From: Myxococcales bacterium
Lineage (GTDB): Bacteria > Myxococcota_A > Polyangia > Polyangiales > Polyangiaceae
Reading direction: 5' to 3'
NCBI GenBank assembly: GCA_016703425.1
Contig: JADJCA010000016.1
Location: 208,201 to 272,200 of the forward strand
DNA length: 64,000 bases
Under the pieces are notes generated by a model that was not told the origin of the DNA, did no database searches, and saw only the letters and a list, made by a program, of their open reading frames with translations. Positions 1-9,672 of the stretch are shown here, one piece after another. Position numbers and translations under genes: made by a program. Every line of letters begins with the position of its first letter. The first letter of the stretch is position 1.

Positions 1-827
1 TCTTAGCCCACAAGCTTCGCCACGTCCGTCCCGCGCAGCCGCTCCATTTCCCGGCCGAGGAGCCGTGGGAGGAGCACTTGGGTCAATCGCCGCGACACTA
101 CAGGCTGGGCATGGTGCTCCACACGCTGCTCGTGCGCCTCTGCGGCGAGGCGCACAGCGTGGGCGCAGACGTCTTCGTCTACTGGAACGCCAGCGACAAC
201 CGCTTCGTGCGCGCCCCCGACGCGTGCATCAAGTTCGGCCTGCCGGCGGCCGTGCTCCGCGAAGAGCGTTCGTGGAAGACGTGGGAGCTCGGCGTCCCTG
301 AGCTCGCGGTGGAGATCCTGAGTCTCTCCGACACGCAAGAGAAGTGGACCCTCGACGAGAAGCGTGAGTCCTACGACGCGATGGGCGTCCGCGAGTTCGT
401 TTGCTTCGATGTCGACGCACCGGAGGGGCGTCGCCTCCGCGTCTGGGACCGCGTGGAAGGCGACTTCGTTGAGCGGGTCGTCGAAGGCGACCGGACGCCG
501 AGCGTCACGTTGTCTTTGGGCCTCGGCAAGGCGGTCGATTGGCTCGTCGCTCCGGAGGGCATCTACCCGGCGACCTTGCGCATCCTTGTTGACGGCGAGC
601 TCGCTCCCAGCCCCGACGAAGAGCGGGCGGCTGCCGCGCGCGAGAGGGAAGCCGCGACGCGGGAGCGGGAGGCGGCCTTGCGGGCGCTCGCCGATGCAAC
701 GGAGCAAGTCGCGATGTCCGCTACGCAAATCGCTGCGCTTTCCGCAGAGCGCGACGCCGCGCAAGAAGCCGCGCGGCTCGCCGAGGGACGAATCGCCGAG
801 CTCGAGGCGAAATTGCGAGAGCGATAG
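1..827 (+). CDS. Uma2-family (DUF820) protein, 5' end outside window
   Basis: The frame is open from base 3, and the residues before the first possible internal start (a TTG at base 78) already match the family N-terminus: a PLHFPAEEPWEEH-like lead followed by RHYRLGMVLHTLL. The true start therefore lies upstream of the window. The core carries the Uma2 pattern (D-A-C-I-K-F near residue 75, PELAVEILS, then a KWTLDEKRESYDAMGVREFVCFD-like stretch), which belongs to the restriction-endonuclease-like PD-(D/E)XK fold. The last 60 residues are a charged coiled coil rich in A, R and E, a common extension in this family. Uma2 proteins are multicopy in cyanobacteria and Polyangiales, and their biological role is poorly defined. 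Two relatives occur at 22586 and 45270. Confidence 0.8.
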   Translation, partial: LAHKLRHVRPAQPLHFPAEEPWEEHLGQSPRHYRLGMVLHTLLVRLCGEAHSVGADVFVYWNASDNRFVRAPDACIKFGLPAAVLREERSWKTWELGVPELAVEILSLSDTQEKWTLDEKRESYDAMGVREFVCFDVDAPEGRRLRVWDRVEGDFVERVVEGDRTPSVTLSLGLGKAVDWLVAPEGIYPATLRILVDGELAPSPDEERAAAAREREAATREREAALRALADATEQVAMSATQIAALSAERDAAQEAARLAEGRIAELEAKLRER

Positions 828-858
828 CGGGCGCGCCCTCAGCCGCGCCGAAGGCCTC

Positions 859-1356
859 CTAGCCGCCGCACTGATCGACCACGACAACGTCGTCGTGGAG
901 CATCTCCTCGCGCAAGATGCCGTCTTCTTCCTCGCGCATGTCGCGGAAGATGCGGAGCACCAGAGCGTCGGCCTCGGCGGCCAGCGTCTCCGCTGACTCC
1001 TCGCGCTCGGCGCGCGCGAGCATGTCCTTGATCAAGTTCCGCTGCCCCTCGTGCTCCTCTTTCAACTCGAGCACGCGGAGCGGCCCCCACGCATCGATGC
1101 CTGTGAGAACCGGGATAAGCAGCTCCTCTTCCGAATCGAGGTGCATCGCAAATTCGACGAGCAATGTGCGGAGGCGCGCCCGCAACAGCGCGAGCGTGAG
1201 CGGCTCAAGGACCGCCTCGCGGGCGCTCACCTGAACGTCGATCAGCTGGCGGCGAAGGCGTCGATGTTCCGCCAAGATGCGCTCGCGAACCTCACTCGTG
1301 GTGAGCACGACGGCGCGGATGCCACTGTCTCGTCGCCTACTCGGATCTGTCTCCAT
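859..1356 (-). CDS. Hemerythrin (HHE) domain protein
   Basis: This is a 165-residue all-helical protein. The start is the ATG at 1356 with a GGGAGG ribosome site just upstream; the frame is open further upstream but that stretch is low-complexity and unlike a protein. His/Glu metal-ligand patterns are visible: EHRRLRRQL near residue 30, FAMHLDSEEELLIPVL near 75 and LKEEHEGQRNLI near 100. These fit the di-iron-binding helices of the HHE family. Members bind O2 or sense iron, redox state or NO in the cytoplasm. There is no fused partner domain, so the specific role is unknown. It stands alone, with about 140 bases without a gene upstream. Confidence 0.8.
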   Translation of the reverse strand: METDPSRRRDSGIRAVVLTTSEVRERILAEHRRLRRQLIDVQVSAREAVLEPLTLALLRARLRTLLVEFAMHLDSEEELLIPVLTGIDAWGPLRVLELKEEHEGQRNLIKDMLARAEREESAETLAAEADALVLRIFRDMREEEDGILREEMLHDDVVVVDQCGG

Positions 1357-1498
1357 GGCGCACCTCCCTCGCGTGGAGAATGTAATGGCGCCGGCGCGAT
1401 CGCCGAGACATTCGAGGCGAGTGCCTCGAGAGAGACTCGCACCCTGGAGCCGGATCAAACTGAGACACCCAAAGCGCGAAAGAATCGCGCGAAGGGCG

Positions 1499-2038
1499 CT
1501 ACGGCGCCGGCTGGGACGCCGCGTCGACGGCGACGGCGGCAGCGATCTGCGCCTTCTGCTCGACCGACACCGGGAGGTCCTGGATGCGGGCCAGGAGCGT
1601 GGGCTCCGCCGCGAGCCGGAAGCGGAAGGCGTCGCGGGCGAACCGGCGATCCTTCGCTCGGTTCGCCACGTACTTGGAGGCGAGAAGGTCGTGCACCTCG
1701 AGGCACAGACCCGTCGCCCCTCGCGTACCCGGCCCGCGAACGCTGACGAGCCTTTGCTCCCATCCTGCGGGCAATGTCGCGGTGCCTGGCTCGACGCCCT
1801 GCGCGTAGTACCCAAACGTCTCGTGGAACGGTGACAACTCTCCAAGCGAGCCATCGATGAGCTCCCAGCGCTCCGGGTGGTTCCGCGGATATACGTCTGC
1901 TTCTACCGACACGAGCAGCTCGGCTGGTGCGTCGGGGAACTGGCCCAAGATGGCCTGGCTTCCGACGATGATCAGCTCGTCGTCGTCGGCGATGGTCGAC
2001 GCCGCGCGGATGAGGTGCTCGAGCTCCGCTCGCTTCAT
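1499..2038 (-). CDS. DUF6036-like nucleotidyltransferase
   Basis: The 179-residue protein starts MKRAELEHLIRAA, followed by DDELIIVGSQAILGQFPDAP. The GSQA(I) signature after an acidic stretch resembles the nucleotidyltransferase-fold proteins grouped as DUF6036. The chosen ATG at 2038 overlaps the stop of the upstream gene by 4 bases (ATGA), whereas an upstream in-frame start at 2065 would overlap far more. A motif DLLASKYVANRAKDRRF in the second half (KDR, D/E-rich) is typical of AbiEii-like and DUF6036 nucleotidyltransferases. The substrate is unknown. Coupling to a small alpha-helical partner suggests a two-gene module, possibly toxin-antitoxin-like. That is inference, not shown. Confidence 0.7.
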   Translation of the reverse strand: MKRAELEHLIRAASTIADDDELIIVGSQAILGQFPDAPAELLVSVEADVYPRNHPERWELIDGSLGELSPFHETFGYYAQGVEPGTATLPAGWEQRLVSVRGPGTRGATGLCLEVHDLLASKYVANRAKDRRFARDAFRFRLAAEPTLLARIQDLPVSVEQKAQIAAAVAVDAASQPAP

Positions 2039-2337
2039 GGGCGGAGCCCCCGGAGAATGCGCCACCGCTCGCGGGCATCGAGGAGCCCTGCGAAGGGGCT
2101 CACCTGCCGGAGGTCGTGCATGCGCTCCGACGGTGCGGTCAGGGCGGCGAGGAGGGCGTCAAGCGGGCCGCCAAGCAGTTCCTCCCACGCATCGACGTAT
2201 GCGGCGTGGACGGTCCCCTTGGTGCGCCACTCGCGGACACGCTCGCGCGCCAGGCCCACCAGGGTCTCGTCGGCAGCGAGCCGCGCGGCCACGGCGCCGT
2301 GCAAGGCTCGACTCCGCTGATGCGCGACGGTGGACAC
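2035..2337 (-). CDS. Small helical protein coupled to the nucleotidyltransferase
   Basis: The 100-residue protein has a GTG start at 2337 (MSTVAHQRSRALH...). It is rich in Ala, Arg and Leu and predicted helical, with no recognised domain, signal peptide or membrane segment. Its stop overlaps the next gene's ATG (ATGA), so both are probably translated together. A WRTKGTVHAAYVDAWEELL block looks like a conserved core. A regulatory or antitoxin partner for the DUF6036-like protein is a reasonable guess. No function can be read from the sequence itself. Confidence 0.6.
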   Translation of the reverse strand: MSTVAHQRSRALHGAVAARLAADETLVGLARERVREWRTKGTVHAAYVDAWEELLGGPLDALLAALTAPSERMHDLRQVSPFAGLLDARERWRILRGLRP

Positions 2338-2412
2338 GACGGAGAGTCTACCAAAGGTCGCCGTCGCGAGCCCCTCAGGTGGCGTCCGACGGGCTGCCCC
2401 GGGTTCTGCGCC

Positions 2413-2454
2413 TCCTACTTCGCCCGTTCCTACTTCGCCCCTTCCTACTTCGAC
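2413..2454. repeat. Three 15-bp tandem repeats over the skp stop codon
   Basis: A unit beginning TCCTACTTCG occurs at 2413, 2428 and 2443 with 15-bp spacing. The third copy contains the stop codon of the minus-strand OmpH/Skp gene. Because 15 is a multiple of three, each copy places a TAG in the same frame, as if the last codons of the gene had been duplicated downstream. Confidence 0.8.
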
Positions 2455-2978
2455 GGCTGCTTCGACCCAGCGTTGTACAGGCGGATGATCTCGTTCGTCA
2501 GATCGTATTGGGCCTGCCCGTAAGTCATGCCCGACGTTCGCTGGTCGAAGATCATGGCGAAGCCCTTTTGCTCAGCCAACCGCGCGACCGCCTGGCCGAT
2601 CTTGGTCAGGATGGGCTCCATCTCCAGGCGCTCTTTGGTCTGCGCCTCGCGCTGCATGTGCTCATACTTTTGCGTCAACGCGATGAACCGGCTCTGGATC
2701 TCGCCGCCCTTCTGGTAGAGCACATCGGGCCTGAGCGATGACGCCTGCTTGTCGAACGCCTCCTTGTCTTTACGGAGGGCCTCCTGCTCTCGGGCCAGCT
2801 CCTTCTGCCGGTCATCGATCCACTTCTGGAGGCGCGCCTTCGCAGCCTTGGCGTCTTCGAGCTCCGTCTGGAGCCTTTGCCCGTCGTAGAACCCGAGGCG
2901 TTGCTGGGCCGAGGCCGTGACGGGCAGCGCGAAGAGCGCGAGGGTGAACAACATCGCAACGAATCGGGACAGACGCAT
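2445..2978 (-). CDS. OmpH/Skp family periplasmic chaperone
   Basis: The 177-residue protein starts at the ATG at 2978 behind an AAGGAG ribosome site. Residues 1-24 form a Sec signal peptide (MRLSRFVAMLFTLALF, cleavage near TASA-QQ). The mature part begins RLGFYDGQRL, as Skp-like proteins do (normally I/V-G-x-V-D), and continues as a long coiled coil of charged heptads (residues 45-135), the tentacle region. It ends with a FAMIFDQR strand that closes the trimeric body. Skp binds unfolded outer-membrane proteins in the periplasm. The usual neighbours bamA and lpxD are not here. The protein lies directly downstream of hflX on the same strand, with a 38-base gap. Confidence 0.85.
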   Translation of the reverse strand: MRLSRFVAMLFTLALFALPVTASAQQRLGFYDGQRLQTELEDAKAAKARLQKWIDDRQKELAREQEALRKDKEAFDKQASSLRPDVLYQKGGEIQSRFIALTQKYEHMQREAQTKERLEMEPILTKIGQAVARLAEQKGFAMIFDQRTSGMTYGQAQYDLTNEIIRLYNAGSKQPSK

Positions 2979-3016
2979 GGGTGAACTCCTTGTCACTTCT
3001 CGATCGGGTCGGGCGC

Positions 3017-4825
3017 CTAGGGCGCGTGTTTTCTTCGGCGTCCCGCCGCCAAGAGCAGCGCGTCGAGCGTGTCCGCCGACTCGGGCGCTTGCGTCTCCCA
3101 CGGGAGCATCTCGCGGACCGGTAGGTCGTCGCGCGCCGGCGGTGGCTTTGCAGCGTTTTCCCAGCGCTCGCGTAGCGCCGTCGCGATGGCCTCCACGAGC
3201 GGCCGCGTCGTCGTGCGGTCACGCGCGCTCACCTGCACCACGGCCTCGGCCTTCACGGGCGCACGCGCACGCGTTGCCGCGCCGGCCAAGAGCAACCGCT
3301 CCGTCGACTCGAGCCGGTCGACCTTGTTGAAGACGAGGATCCGCGGAACGTCGCCCACGCCGAGCTCCTCCAAGAGCGCGTCGGTCGTGAGCATGTGCTC
3401 GTCTCGCGCCGGGTCTGAGGCGTCGACGACGTGGAGCAAGAGGTCGGCGCCTTCCGCTTCTTCGAAGGTGGCGCGGAAGGCGGAGAAGAGATCTTTGGGC
3501 AGATCGCGAATGAAGCCCACCGTGTCGGTGACGACGACCTCGCGCTCGCCGTAGCCGGCCCAGCCGACGCGGATGGTGCGCGACCGCGTATCGAGCGTGG
3601 CGAAGAGCTTGTCTTCGATGAGGGTGTCGGCGCCGGTGAGCGCGCGGAGCAGCGTGCTCTTGCCGGCGTTCGTGTACCCAACGATGGCGACGGTGGGCAC
3701 CGCATCGCGGCCGCGCTTCTTTCGACGCTCGGTCCGCTGGCGCGCGAGCTTGCGAAGCTCCCCTTCGAGGTGCGAGACGCGCTCCTTGGCGCGCCGCCTG
3801 CCGATCTCGAGCTTCGTTTCGCCGGGACCGCGACCGCCGATGCCGCCGGTGAGGCGCGAGAGCGAGTCGTCTTTGAGCGAGAGCCGCGGCATCGCGTATT
3901 TGAGCTGCGCCAGCTCCACCTGGAGCTTGCCATCCTTGCTCTCGGCGCGCTGCGCGAAGATGTCGAGAATGAGCTGGGTGCGATCGATGACCTTGAGATC
4001 GCTCATGGCCGAGATGGCCGCCGCCTGCGCCGGGCTCAAGTTGCGGTCGAAGACGAGCGTCTCGGCGTCGAGCTCCATGGCTCGCATGACGACGTCTTCG
4101 AGCTTGCCGATCCCGAGGACGAACTTGGGATCGATGCTCTCGCGCGCCTGGACGATGGCGTCGACGACCTCGACGCCGGCCGTGCGCGCCAGCTCGTGAA
4201 GCTCGCGCAAGCTCTCTTCCGGGTGAATGTTGCGGTCGTCCTTCTTGTAGACCTGCACCAAGATCGCGCGGCCGTCCTTGCCTCGCACCTCGCGCGAACG
4301 TATGCGCTTCGCGAAGTCGGCCTCGAGGGACGCCATGAGTTGGCCGACGTGAAGCTCGCCGATGCGCGCGATGGGCAACGGACCGACGATACGGTAGGGC
4401 GGCTCATCGGCGACGTTGTGCGCGTAGACGAAGCCTCGCGGCTCACCGCGAGGGGCCATCTGCACGGCGCACACGACGTCGAGGCGCAGCCGCACGAGGT
4501 CGACGAGGTCGTCGTGCGTCAGCGGCTCGCCGCGGACGTGCGTGTGAATCAAGCGAAGCGCGCGGAAGCGCCCCTCGGCGGCCCGGAGGCGGCCGATGTC
4601 CGGCAGCATGAGCTTGCCCGCGTCGCCGACGATGACGGTGTCGACCTGACCGGAGCGGTGCACGAGCACGCCGACCTGGCGACCGGTGTCGATGGATGCG
4701 TCGACGAGCGAGCGCACGAGCTCAGGCGTCGCCAGGTGCTCGATGGGGACGCGGCGGCGGTAGAGCCGCAACAACGTGCGCTCGGCCGACGGGGAGAGCC
4801 CCTTGGTGTTGCCGTGAAGCTCGAT
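3017..4825 (-). CDS. hflX: GTPase HflX, apparent non-ATG start
   Basis: This is the ribosome-associated GTPase that splits stalled or heat-damaged ribosomes. Numbered from the TTG at 4774, an N-terminal HflX domain fills residues 1-355, including the glycine-rich loop GGIGGRGPGETKLE. The G domain follows: Walker A GYTNAGKST near 361, DTVGF near 416 and NKVD near 480. Relatives in this lineage start about 25 residues upstream of that TTG with a short lead into HGNTxGL. The same residues (ELHGNTKGLSPSAERTLLRLYRR-like) are encoded here upstream of 4774, but the only codons available between the stop at 4844-4846 and this block are non-standard. An ATC at 4825 sits where the start should be, so I give that end with caution. 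The last 35 residues form a low-complexity tail. Confidence 0.85.
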   Translation of the reverse strand: MELHGNTKGLSPSAERTLLRLYRRRVPIEHLATPELVRSLVDASIDTGRQVGVLVHRSGQVDTVIVGDAGKLMLPDIGRLRAAEGRFRALRLIHTHVRGEPLTHDDLVDLVRLRLDVVCAVQMAPRGEPRGFVYAHNVADEPPYRIVGPLPIARIGELHVGQLMASLEADFAKRIRSREVRGKDGRAILVQVYKKDDRNIHPEESLRELHELARTAGVEVVDAIVQARESIDPKFVLGIGKLEDVVMRAMELDAETLVFDRNLSPAQAAAISAMSDLKVIDRTQLILDIFAQRAESKDGKLQVELAQLKYAMPRLSLKDDSLSRLTGGIGGRGPGETKLEIGRRRAKERVSHLEGELRKLARQRTERRKKRGRDAVPTVAIVGYTNAGKSTLLRALTGADTLIEDKLFATLDTRSRTIRVGWAGYGEREVVVTDTVGFIRDLPKDLFSAFRATFEEAEGADLLLHVVDASDPARDEHMLTTDALLEELGVGDVPRILVFNKVDRLESTERLLLAGAATRARAPVKAEAVVQVSARDRTTTRPLVEAIATALRERWENAAKPPPARDDLPVREMLPWETQAPESADTLDALLLAAGRRRKHAP

Positions 4826-4902
4826 GGCGAACTCGGTGCCTGGCTAGACTGGTCGGCTGGACCGCTCGGCTGGACGTCTGGCTAGACTGGCGACCCGGCG
4901 GG

Positions 4903-5463
4903 CTACTTGTTGACGCGCTCCAGGTATTGACCCGAGGAGGTGTCGATCTTGATCCACTCGCCCTCTTTGATGAAGAGGGGCACGTTCACCACGGCGCCGC
5001 TGGCGACGGTGGCGGGCTTGGTGGCGCCGCTGGCCGTGTCGCCCTTGATGCCAGGCTCGCTGGACGTGACTTGCATGACCACGTTCGGCGGGAGGTCGAT
5101 GCCGACGGGGTTGCCGTTGTACAGGGTGACGTCGATGTTGAGGCCCTCGACGAGCCACTTGGCGGCGTCGCCGACCTTGTCCTTCTCGACGTGGATCTGG
5201 TCACCGGTGTTGGTGTCCATGAAGACGTAGGTGTCGGATTCGGCCCACGAGTAGGCCATCGTCCGATCTTCGACGTCGGCGATTTCGACCGACTCCCCGC
5301 TCTTCCAGGTCCGCTCGATGACGTTGCCGTTCGTGAGGTTGCGGATGCGGGCGCGCGTGAACGCTTGACCCTTCCCGGGCTTCACGAAGGTGTGCTCGAT
5401 GACGTGGTACGGAACGCCATCAATTTGAATGCGAAGGCCCTTGCGGATATCGGTCGTGTGCAT
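4903..5463 (-). CDS. efp: Translation elongation factor P
   Basis: The 186-residue protein has the usual EF-P length and all three beta-barrel domains. The tip loop of domain I reads FVKPGKGQAF, and Lys31 is the equivalent of the lysine that EpmA modifies in E. coli. No epmA or earP is in the window, so the modification state cannot be told. The C-terminus VPLFIKEGEWIKIDTSSGQYLERV matches the domain III signature. EF-P relieves ribosome stalling at polyproline, which fits a genome with many Pro-rich proteins such as those at 28-29 kb and 38-39 kb. It lies upstream of hflX on the same strand, with a gap of roughly 60-80 bases that depends on the hflX start. Confidence 0.97.
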   Translation of the reverse strand: MHTTDIRKGLRIQIDGVPYHVIEHTFVKPGKGQAFTRARIRNLTNGNVIERTWKSGESVEIADVEDRTMAYSWAESDTYVFMDTNTGDQIHVEKDKVGDAAKWLVEGLNIDVTLYNGNPVGIDLPPNVVMQVTSSEPGIKGDTASGATKPATVASGAVVNVPLFIKEGEWIKIDTSSGQYLERVNK

Positions 5464-5545
5464 CGCGGCGTCCAGGTAGTAGTGGGGTGCGCTTGGTTAG
5501 CAGGGAACCGTGCGTCCCGCAATGGATCTGCGGCTTCGCGGCCCG

Positions 5546-5576
5546 CTTGCCAGCCACCCCCCCTTGCCAGCCACCC
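5546..5576. repeat. 14-bp direct repeat between efp and the TPR gene
   Basis: CTTGCCAGCCACCC occurs twice, at 5546 and 5563, with a 17-bp period. It lies between the divergent efp and TPR-protein genes. A regulatory role is possible but nothing else supports it. Confidence 0.6.
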
Positions 5577-5599
5577 ATGGGGCGCGTAAGCAGTCGCCG

Positions 5600-6460
5600 G
5601 TGCACGACGTCGACGAAGAACTCCGCGAAATCAAGCGCGAGATCATCGAGTCTCGGGGCCTCGTCATCAAGACGAACAACCTGACCAACGCCCTCAGCGC
5701 CGACATCCGGTCCATCGCCAAGCGCCAGCAGGACTACGAAAAGCGCCTCTCGCTGAACAGCGCCACGGCGTACATCGTCTTCGTCGTAGTCGTCTTCATC
5801 GCGCTGAAATTCGCCTGGGACGCCCGCATCGACGCCGTCAAGAGCGACACCGAGCACAAAACCCTCGAGAACGAGCGCCTCAAGAAGGAGGTCCGCGAGC
5901 TCCAGAAGCGCGAGGAGGATCGCGCCCGCGCCGAGATGCGCGCGGCCCAGTTCTACGAGCTCGTGCGCCAGGGCAAGCGCGGCGAGCTCGTCGAAGCGTG
6001 GGAGTCGATCAAGAAGGAGCCGCTCTCGAAGGCCGAGCAGATCGCCATCTCCGACGCCGTCGAGCGCGCCAAAAATGAGCTCAGCGTCTCGGCCTATGCG
6101 CAAGCGACAGACCGGGCCCGCGCCGGTCGCTGGCAAGAGGCCGCCACGGCCTACGAAGAGGCGCTGAAGTACAAGGAAGACTCGGCCATCGCGCCGGCGG
6201 CGCGGCTCGGCCTCGGCGTGGCCTACCGAAAGCTCGGCAAGCAGAAGGAAGCGATCCCGATCCTGACGGCGCTCGCCGAGGGCGCGACCGACAAGGAGCT
6301 GCAAGACGACGCGCTCTATCACCTGGGTCACAGCCAGAGCGAGCTTCAGGCCTGGAACGACGCGAAGAACACGTGGCGGACGCTCCTCCGCAAGTACCCC
6401 GACTCGTCCTTCGCGCCGGAAGGGCGCCTTCAGCTCGCCCAGCTCACGCAGTATCACTGA
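5600..6460 (+). CDS. Membrane-anchored coiled-coil/TPR protein
   Basis: I chose the GTG at 5600 (VHDVDEELREIKREI), where protein-like sequence begins. Earlier in-frame starts at 5510 and 5522 would add about 26-30 residues encoded by the direct repeats. The layout is a charged helix (1-50), one transmembrane segment (TAYIVFVVVVFIALKFAW, near 55-73), a coiled coil (85-120) and then TPR-like helices to the end (AYAQATDRARAGRWQEAATAYEEALKY; GVAYRKLGKQKEAIPIL; DDALYHLGHSQSEL). The order resembles YbgF/Tol-linked or YfgM-like proteins that scaffold envelope complexes. No pathway partner is adjacent and no specific function is assigned. Confidence 0.75.
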   Translation: MHDVDEELREIKREIIESRGLVIKTNNLTNALSADIRSIAKRQQDYEKRLSLNSATAYIVFVVVVFIALKFAWDARIDAVKSDTEHKTLENERLKKEVRELQKREEDRARAEMRAAQFYELVRQGKRGELVEAWESIKKEPLSKAEQIAISDAVERAKNELSVSAYAQATDRARAGRWQEAATAYEEALKYKEDSAIAPAARLGLGVAYRKLGKQKEAIPILTALAEGATDKELQDDALYHLGHSQSELQAWNDAKNTWRTLLRKYPDSSFAPEGRLQLAQLTQYH

Positions 6461-6507
6461 GCAGAGACGCTCCCGACGCTCGTCGCGTCACGCGCCACGC
6501 GTTCCGC

Positions 6508-6840
6508 TCAGGCGCCGAGCGCGGCGTCTTTGCGTACGCTCGCCACGAAGGCAGCACCCAGTGCGACGGCCAAGAGGCTCGCGAACCAGGCGGCGTTGGC
6601 GGCCTCGCCGATGCCGGTACCGAGCGCTTCCACGGGGTTCGGAAACTTCGTGTAGTTCGCAGCCACTGCCTCGAGGTTGATGCCGACGGAGAAGAGTCCC
6701 TCGGCGAGCACCATGGCGGCGCCGGCGCCGAGCGTGCGTGACCTCGCAGCCCCGCGACGCGTCGCCGCAAAGACCGACACGACAAGCACGGTTCCAAGCA
6801 TCAGCCACATGCCCACGCCACCTTCGCGAAGAAATTCCAT
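6508..6840 (-). CDS. Small membrane protein after the kinase operon
   Basis: The 110-residue protein starts at the ATG at 6840, with AAGGA 8 bases upstream. Two hydrophobic segments are clear: residues 8-25 (GVGMWLMLGTVLVVSVFA) and about 83-101 (AAWFASLLAVALGAAFVA). The MEFLREGGVGMWLM opening resembles MotA/TolQ/ExbB-type proteins, but the protein is only about half their length and lacks their cytoplasmic loop. The operon upstream ends with a protein carrying an ExbD-like domain, so a role in a small energised membrane complex is a fair guess. It has its own upstream region of 211 bases holding a sigma54-like promoter motif. Confidence 0.7.
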   Translation of the reverse strand: MEFLREGGVGMWLMLGTVLVVSVFAATRRGAARSRTLGAGAAMVLAEGLFSVGINLEAVAANYTKFPNPVEALGTGIGEAANAAWFASLLAVALGAAFVASVRKDAALGA

Positions 6841-6924
6841 GATCGTTGTCCTTCAATGTTTGGTTGGTTGCCGAAGTTGCTTGTTGGATGAGCCCCCGCT
6901 CGGCGGCTCGCTGTGGAAACGTGA

Positions 6925-6940
6925 TGCGATGACCGTGCCA
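6925..6940 (-). promoter_or_regulatory. Sigma54-like -24/-12 promoter motif
   Basis: On the minus strand the sequence reads TGGCACG-GTCA-TCGC. The sigma54 consensus is TGGCACG, four free bases, then TTGC, so there is one mismatch, in the -12 element. It lies about 85 bases upstream of the small membrane protein start. A sigma54-type AAA+ regulator is encoded 3 kb away on the same strand. The match is good but could be chance in a GC-rich region. Confidence 0.4.
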
Positions 6941-7051
6941 TGACGGCATTCGCTTGATTTCCAGGGGTCGGCGCCGCTCGATCGCCCCCGGCGTCCGGAA
7001 TCGCGGACACTCGCGGGGCGCCGTCCGTCCGCCGTCTGTCCGCTCCGCCGG

Positions 7052-8571
7052 TCAGGGCGCCGGAGGAGGCCCGACCCGCACAGCGAGCTCGCTCCCGGCG
7101 CGCACGGCGCCTTCGGCAGCGCGCGCCAGCGCCTCGGCGCCCCCGTGGAACGGCGCCCCGTCGACGCGCGAGAGCCGCAGACGCACGGCAACGAAGTCCG
7201 ATGGGATGACGAACGCCGCCTCCGGTGGCGCGCCGCGAGGTAGCACCGGCGGCTCGCCCTTCTGGAGGAGCATTTCGACGCGGCCGGCGCCGCACTCGGC
7301 CGCCAGGGCGAGCAGGCGGCCGACGACCGCGACCGTCGTTCGTGCGTCGAGAAGCAACGAGAGCTCGGGCGCCGGGGGCTGCGACTCACGCTGCGCGACG
7401 GCGGGACAGAGCGCGTTGGCGATGGCGCTCTGCGCCGCCGGTGTGTCGATGGCGTCGAGGCGCGCCACGCGGCGCCCGTCGACGGCGACGGCATCGCGTG
7501 AGACCTGGAGCGCCGCCGCGGCGTGCGGCGGGGGCGCCAGCTCCGACGGCAAGTGCGTGGCCGGCGGCCCCAAGGCCGCGAAGAAAGCGAACTGCCCCTC
7601 GAGCGCCGAAGCGACGCTCCGCCGCGCCGCGGACACCCGGAGGCCGTAGGCCGCGTCAGACGCGACCGTCGCAACGAGGAGCGCCGCAAGGATCGTCGCG
7701 CTTCGCGGCCTCGCCGAGCGCGACGGGCCCGCCGGTGCTGCCCGGCGATAGCGCATCGTCTCACCGAAGAGCGCGGCCGTGATGACGGCCAGGCCAAGGC
7801 CCCAGGTGATCGCCCGCGCGTCGCCGATCGACGTCAGCGCGACGGCGCGCTCGCTGCGGGTGAGCGCGTCCGTCCACGCAAAGCCCTCGCGACCGGACAA
7901 GCGGGCGAGCGACGCGATGAAGGCCATCACGACGGCGGCGATCGAGGCGACAGCGCTCGTGGCCGGAGGCAGCGCGTGGTCCGTAGCGAGGGCCTCGCCC
8001 GCGGTCTCCCCGGCCGTGTCCACAGGCCTCTCCTCAGGCCGGCCTGCCAAGACGAGCGCGACGGAGGCGACGAACACGACGCCCCACTCGCCCAGCGACG
8101 CGGCGAGGATCATGAGCGCGCCCGGCACGATCGCCGCGGCCCACCGATCGCGGCGTCCTTTGCGTTCGCTGACGACGTCGCGAACCGCGCGAGCTTGCGC
8201 CCCTAGCCACACCACACACGCAGCCGTAAGCGCCACGCCAACGCCGCCCGCAAAGCGCACGGCGCTCGCTTCGTAGGCTCCCACGTGAAGCACCGCGAAC
8301 CGCTCCGCCAGCTCGCACGTCGCCAGGAACCGCTCGACGTGGCTCCAGTTGACGTGCGCCGACGGAATCGTGAGCGCGAGGAGCACGGTCGCGACGACGC
8401 GACCGCTCGCGCCGCGTCCGAGGAGCGCCGTCAACGCATACACGACCACGAGCGCCTCGATGAGGAGACCTGCTAGGCCGCTCAGGTGAACCCAATGCGC
8501 AGGCGAGTGCGCCTTCGGGCCGGCGTACCCGAGGGCCGCAGAGGCCACGACGCCGAGCCCCAACGCGAGCG

Positions 8572-8578
<7 letters not shown>
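7052..8578 (-). CDS. Polytopic membrane protein with ExbD/TolR-like C-terminus
   Basis: The 508-residue protein has about eight hydrophobic segments in residues 1-300 (for example ALGLGVVASAALGYAG, LLIEALVVVYALTALL, AAAIVPGALMILAASLG). A soluble end of about 180 residues follows after one more segment. That end has features of the periplasmic ExbD/TolR fold: two strands of the form LQVSRDAVAVDGRRVA, LSLLLDARTTVAVVGRLLALAAECGAGRVEMLLQKG. Its ATG overlaps the end of the kinase gene by 7 bases, so the two are probably coexpressed. This makes it a candidate membrane target or sensor for the kinase. I do not recognise the full-length family. Confidence 0.7.
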
Positions 8579-9649
<1,071 letters not shown>

Positions 9650-9672
<23 letters not shown>

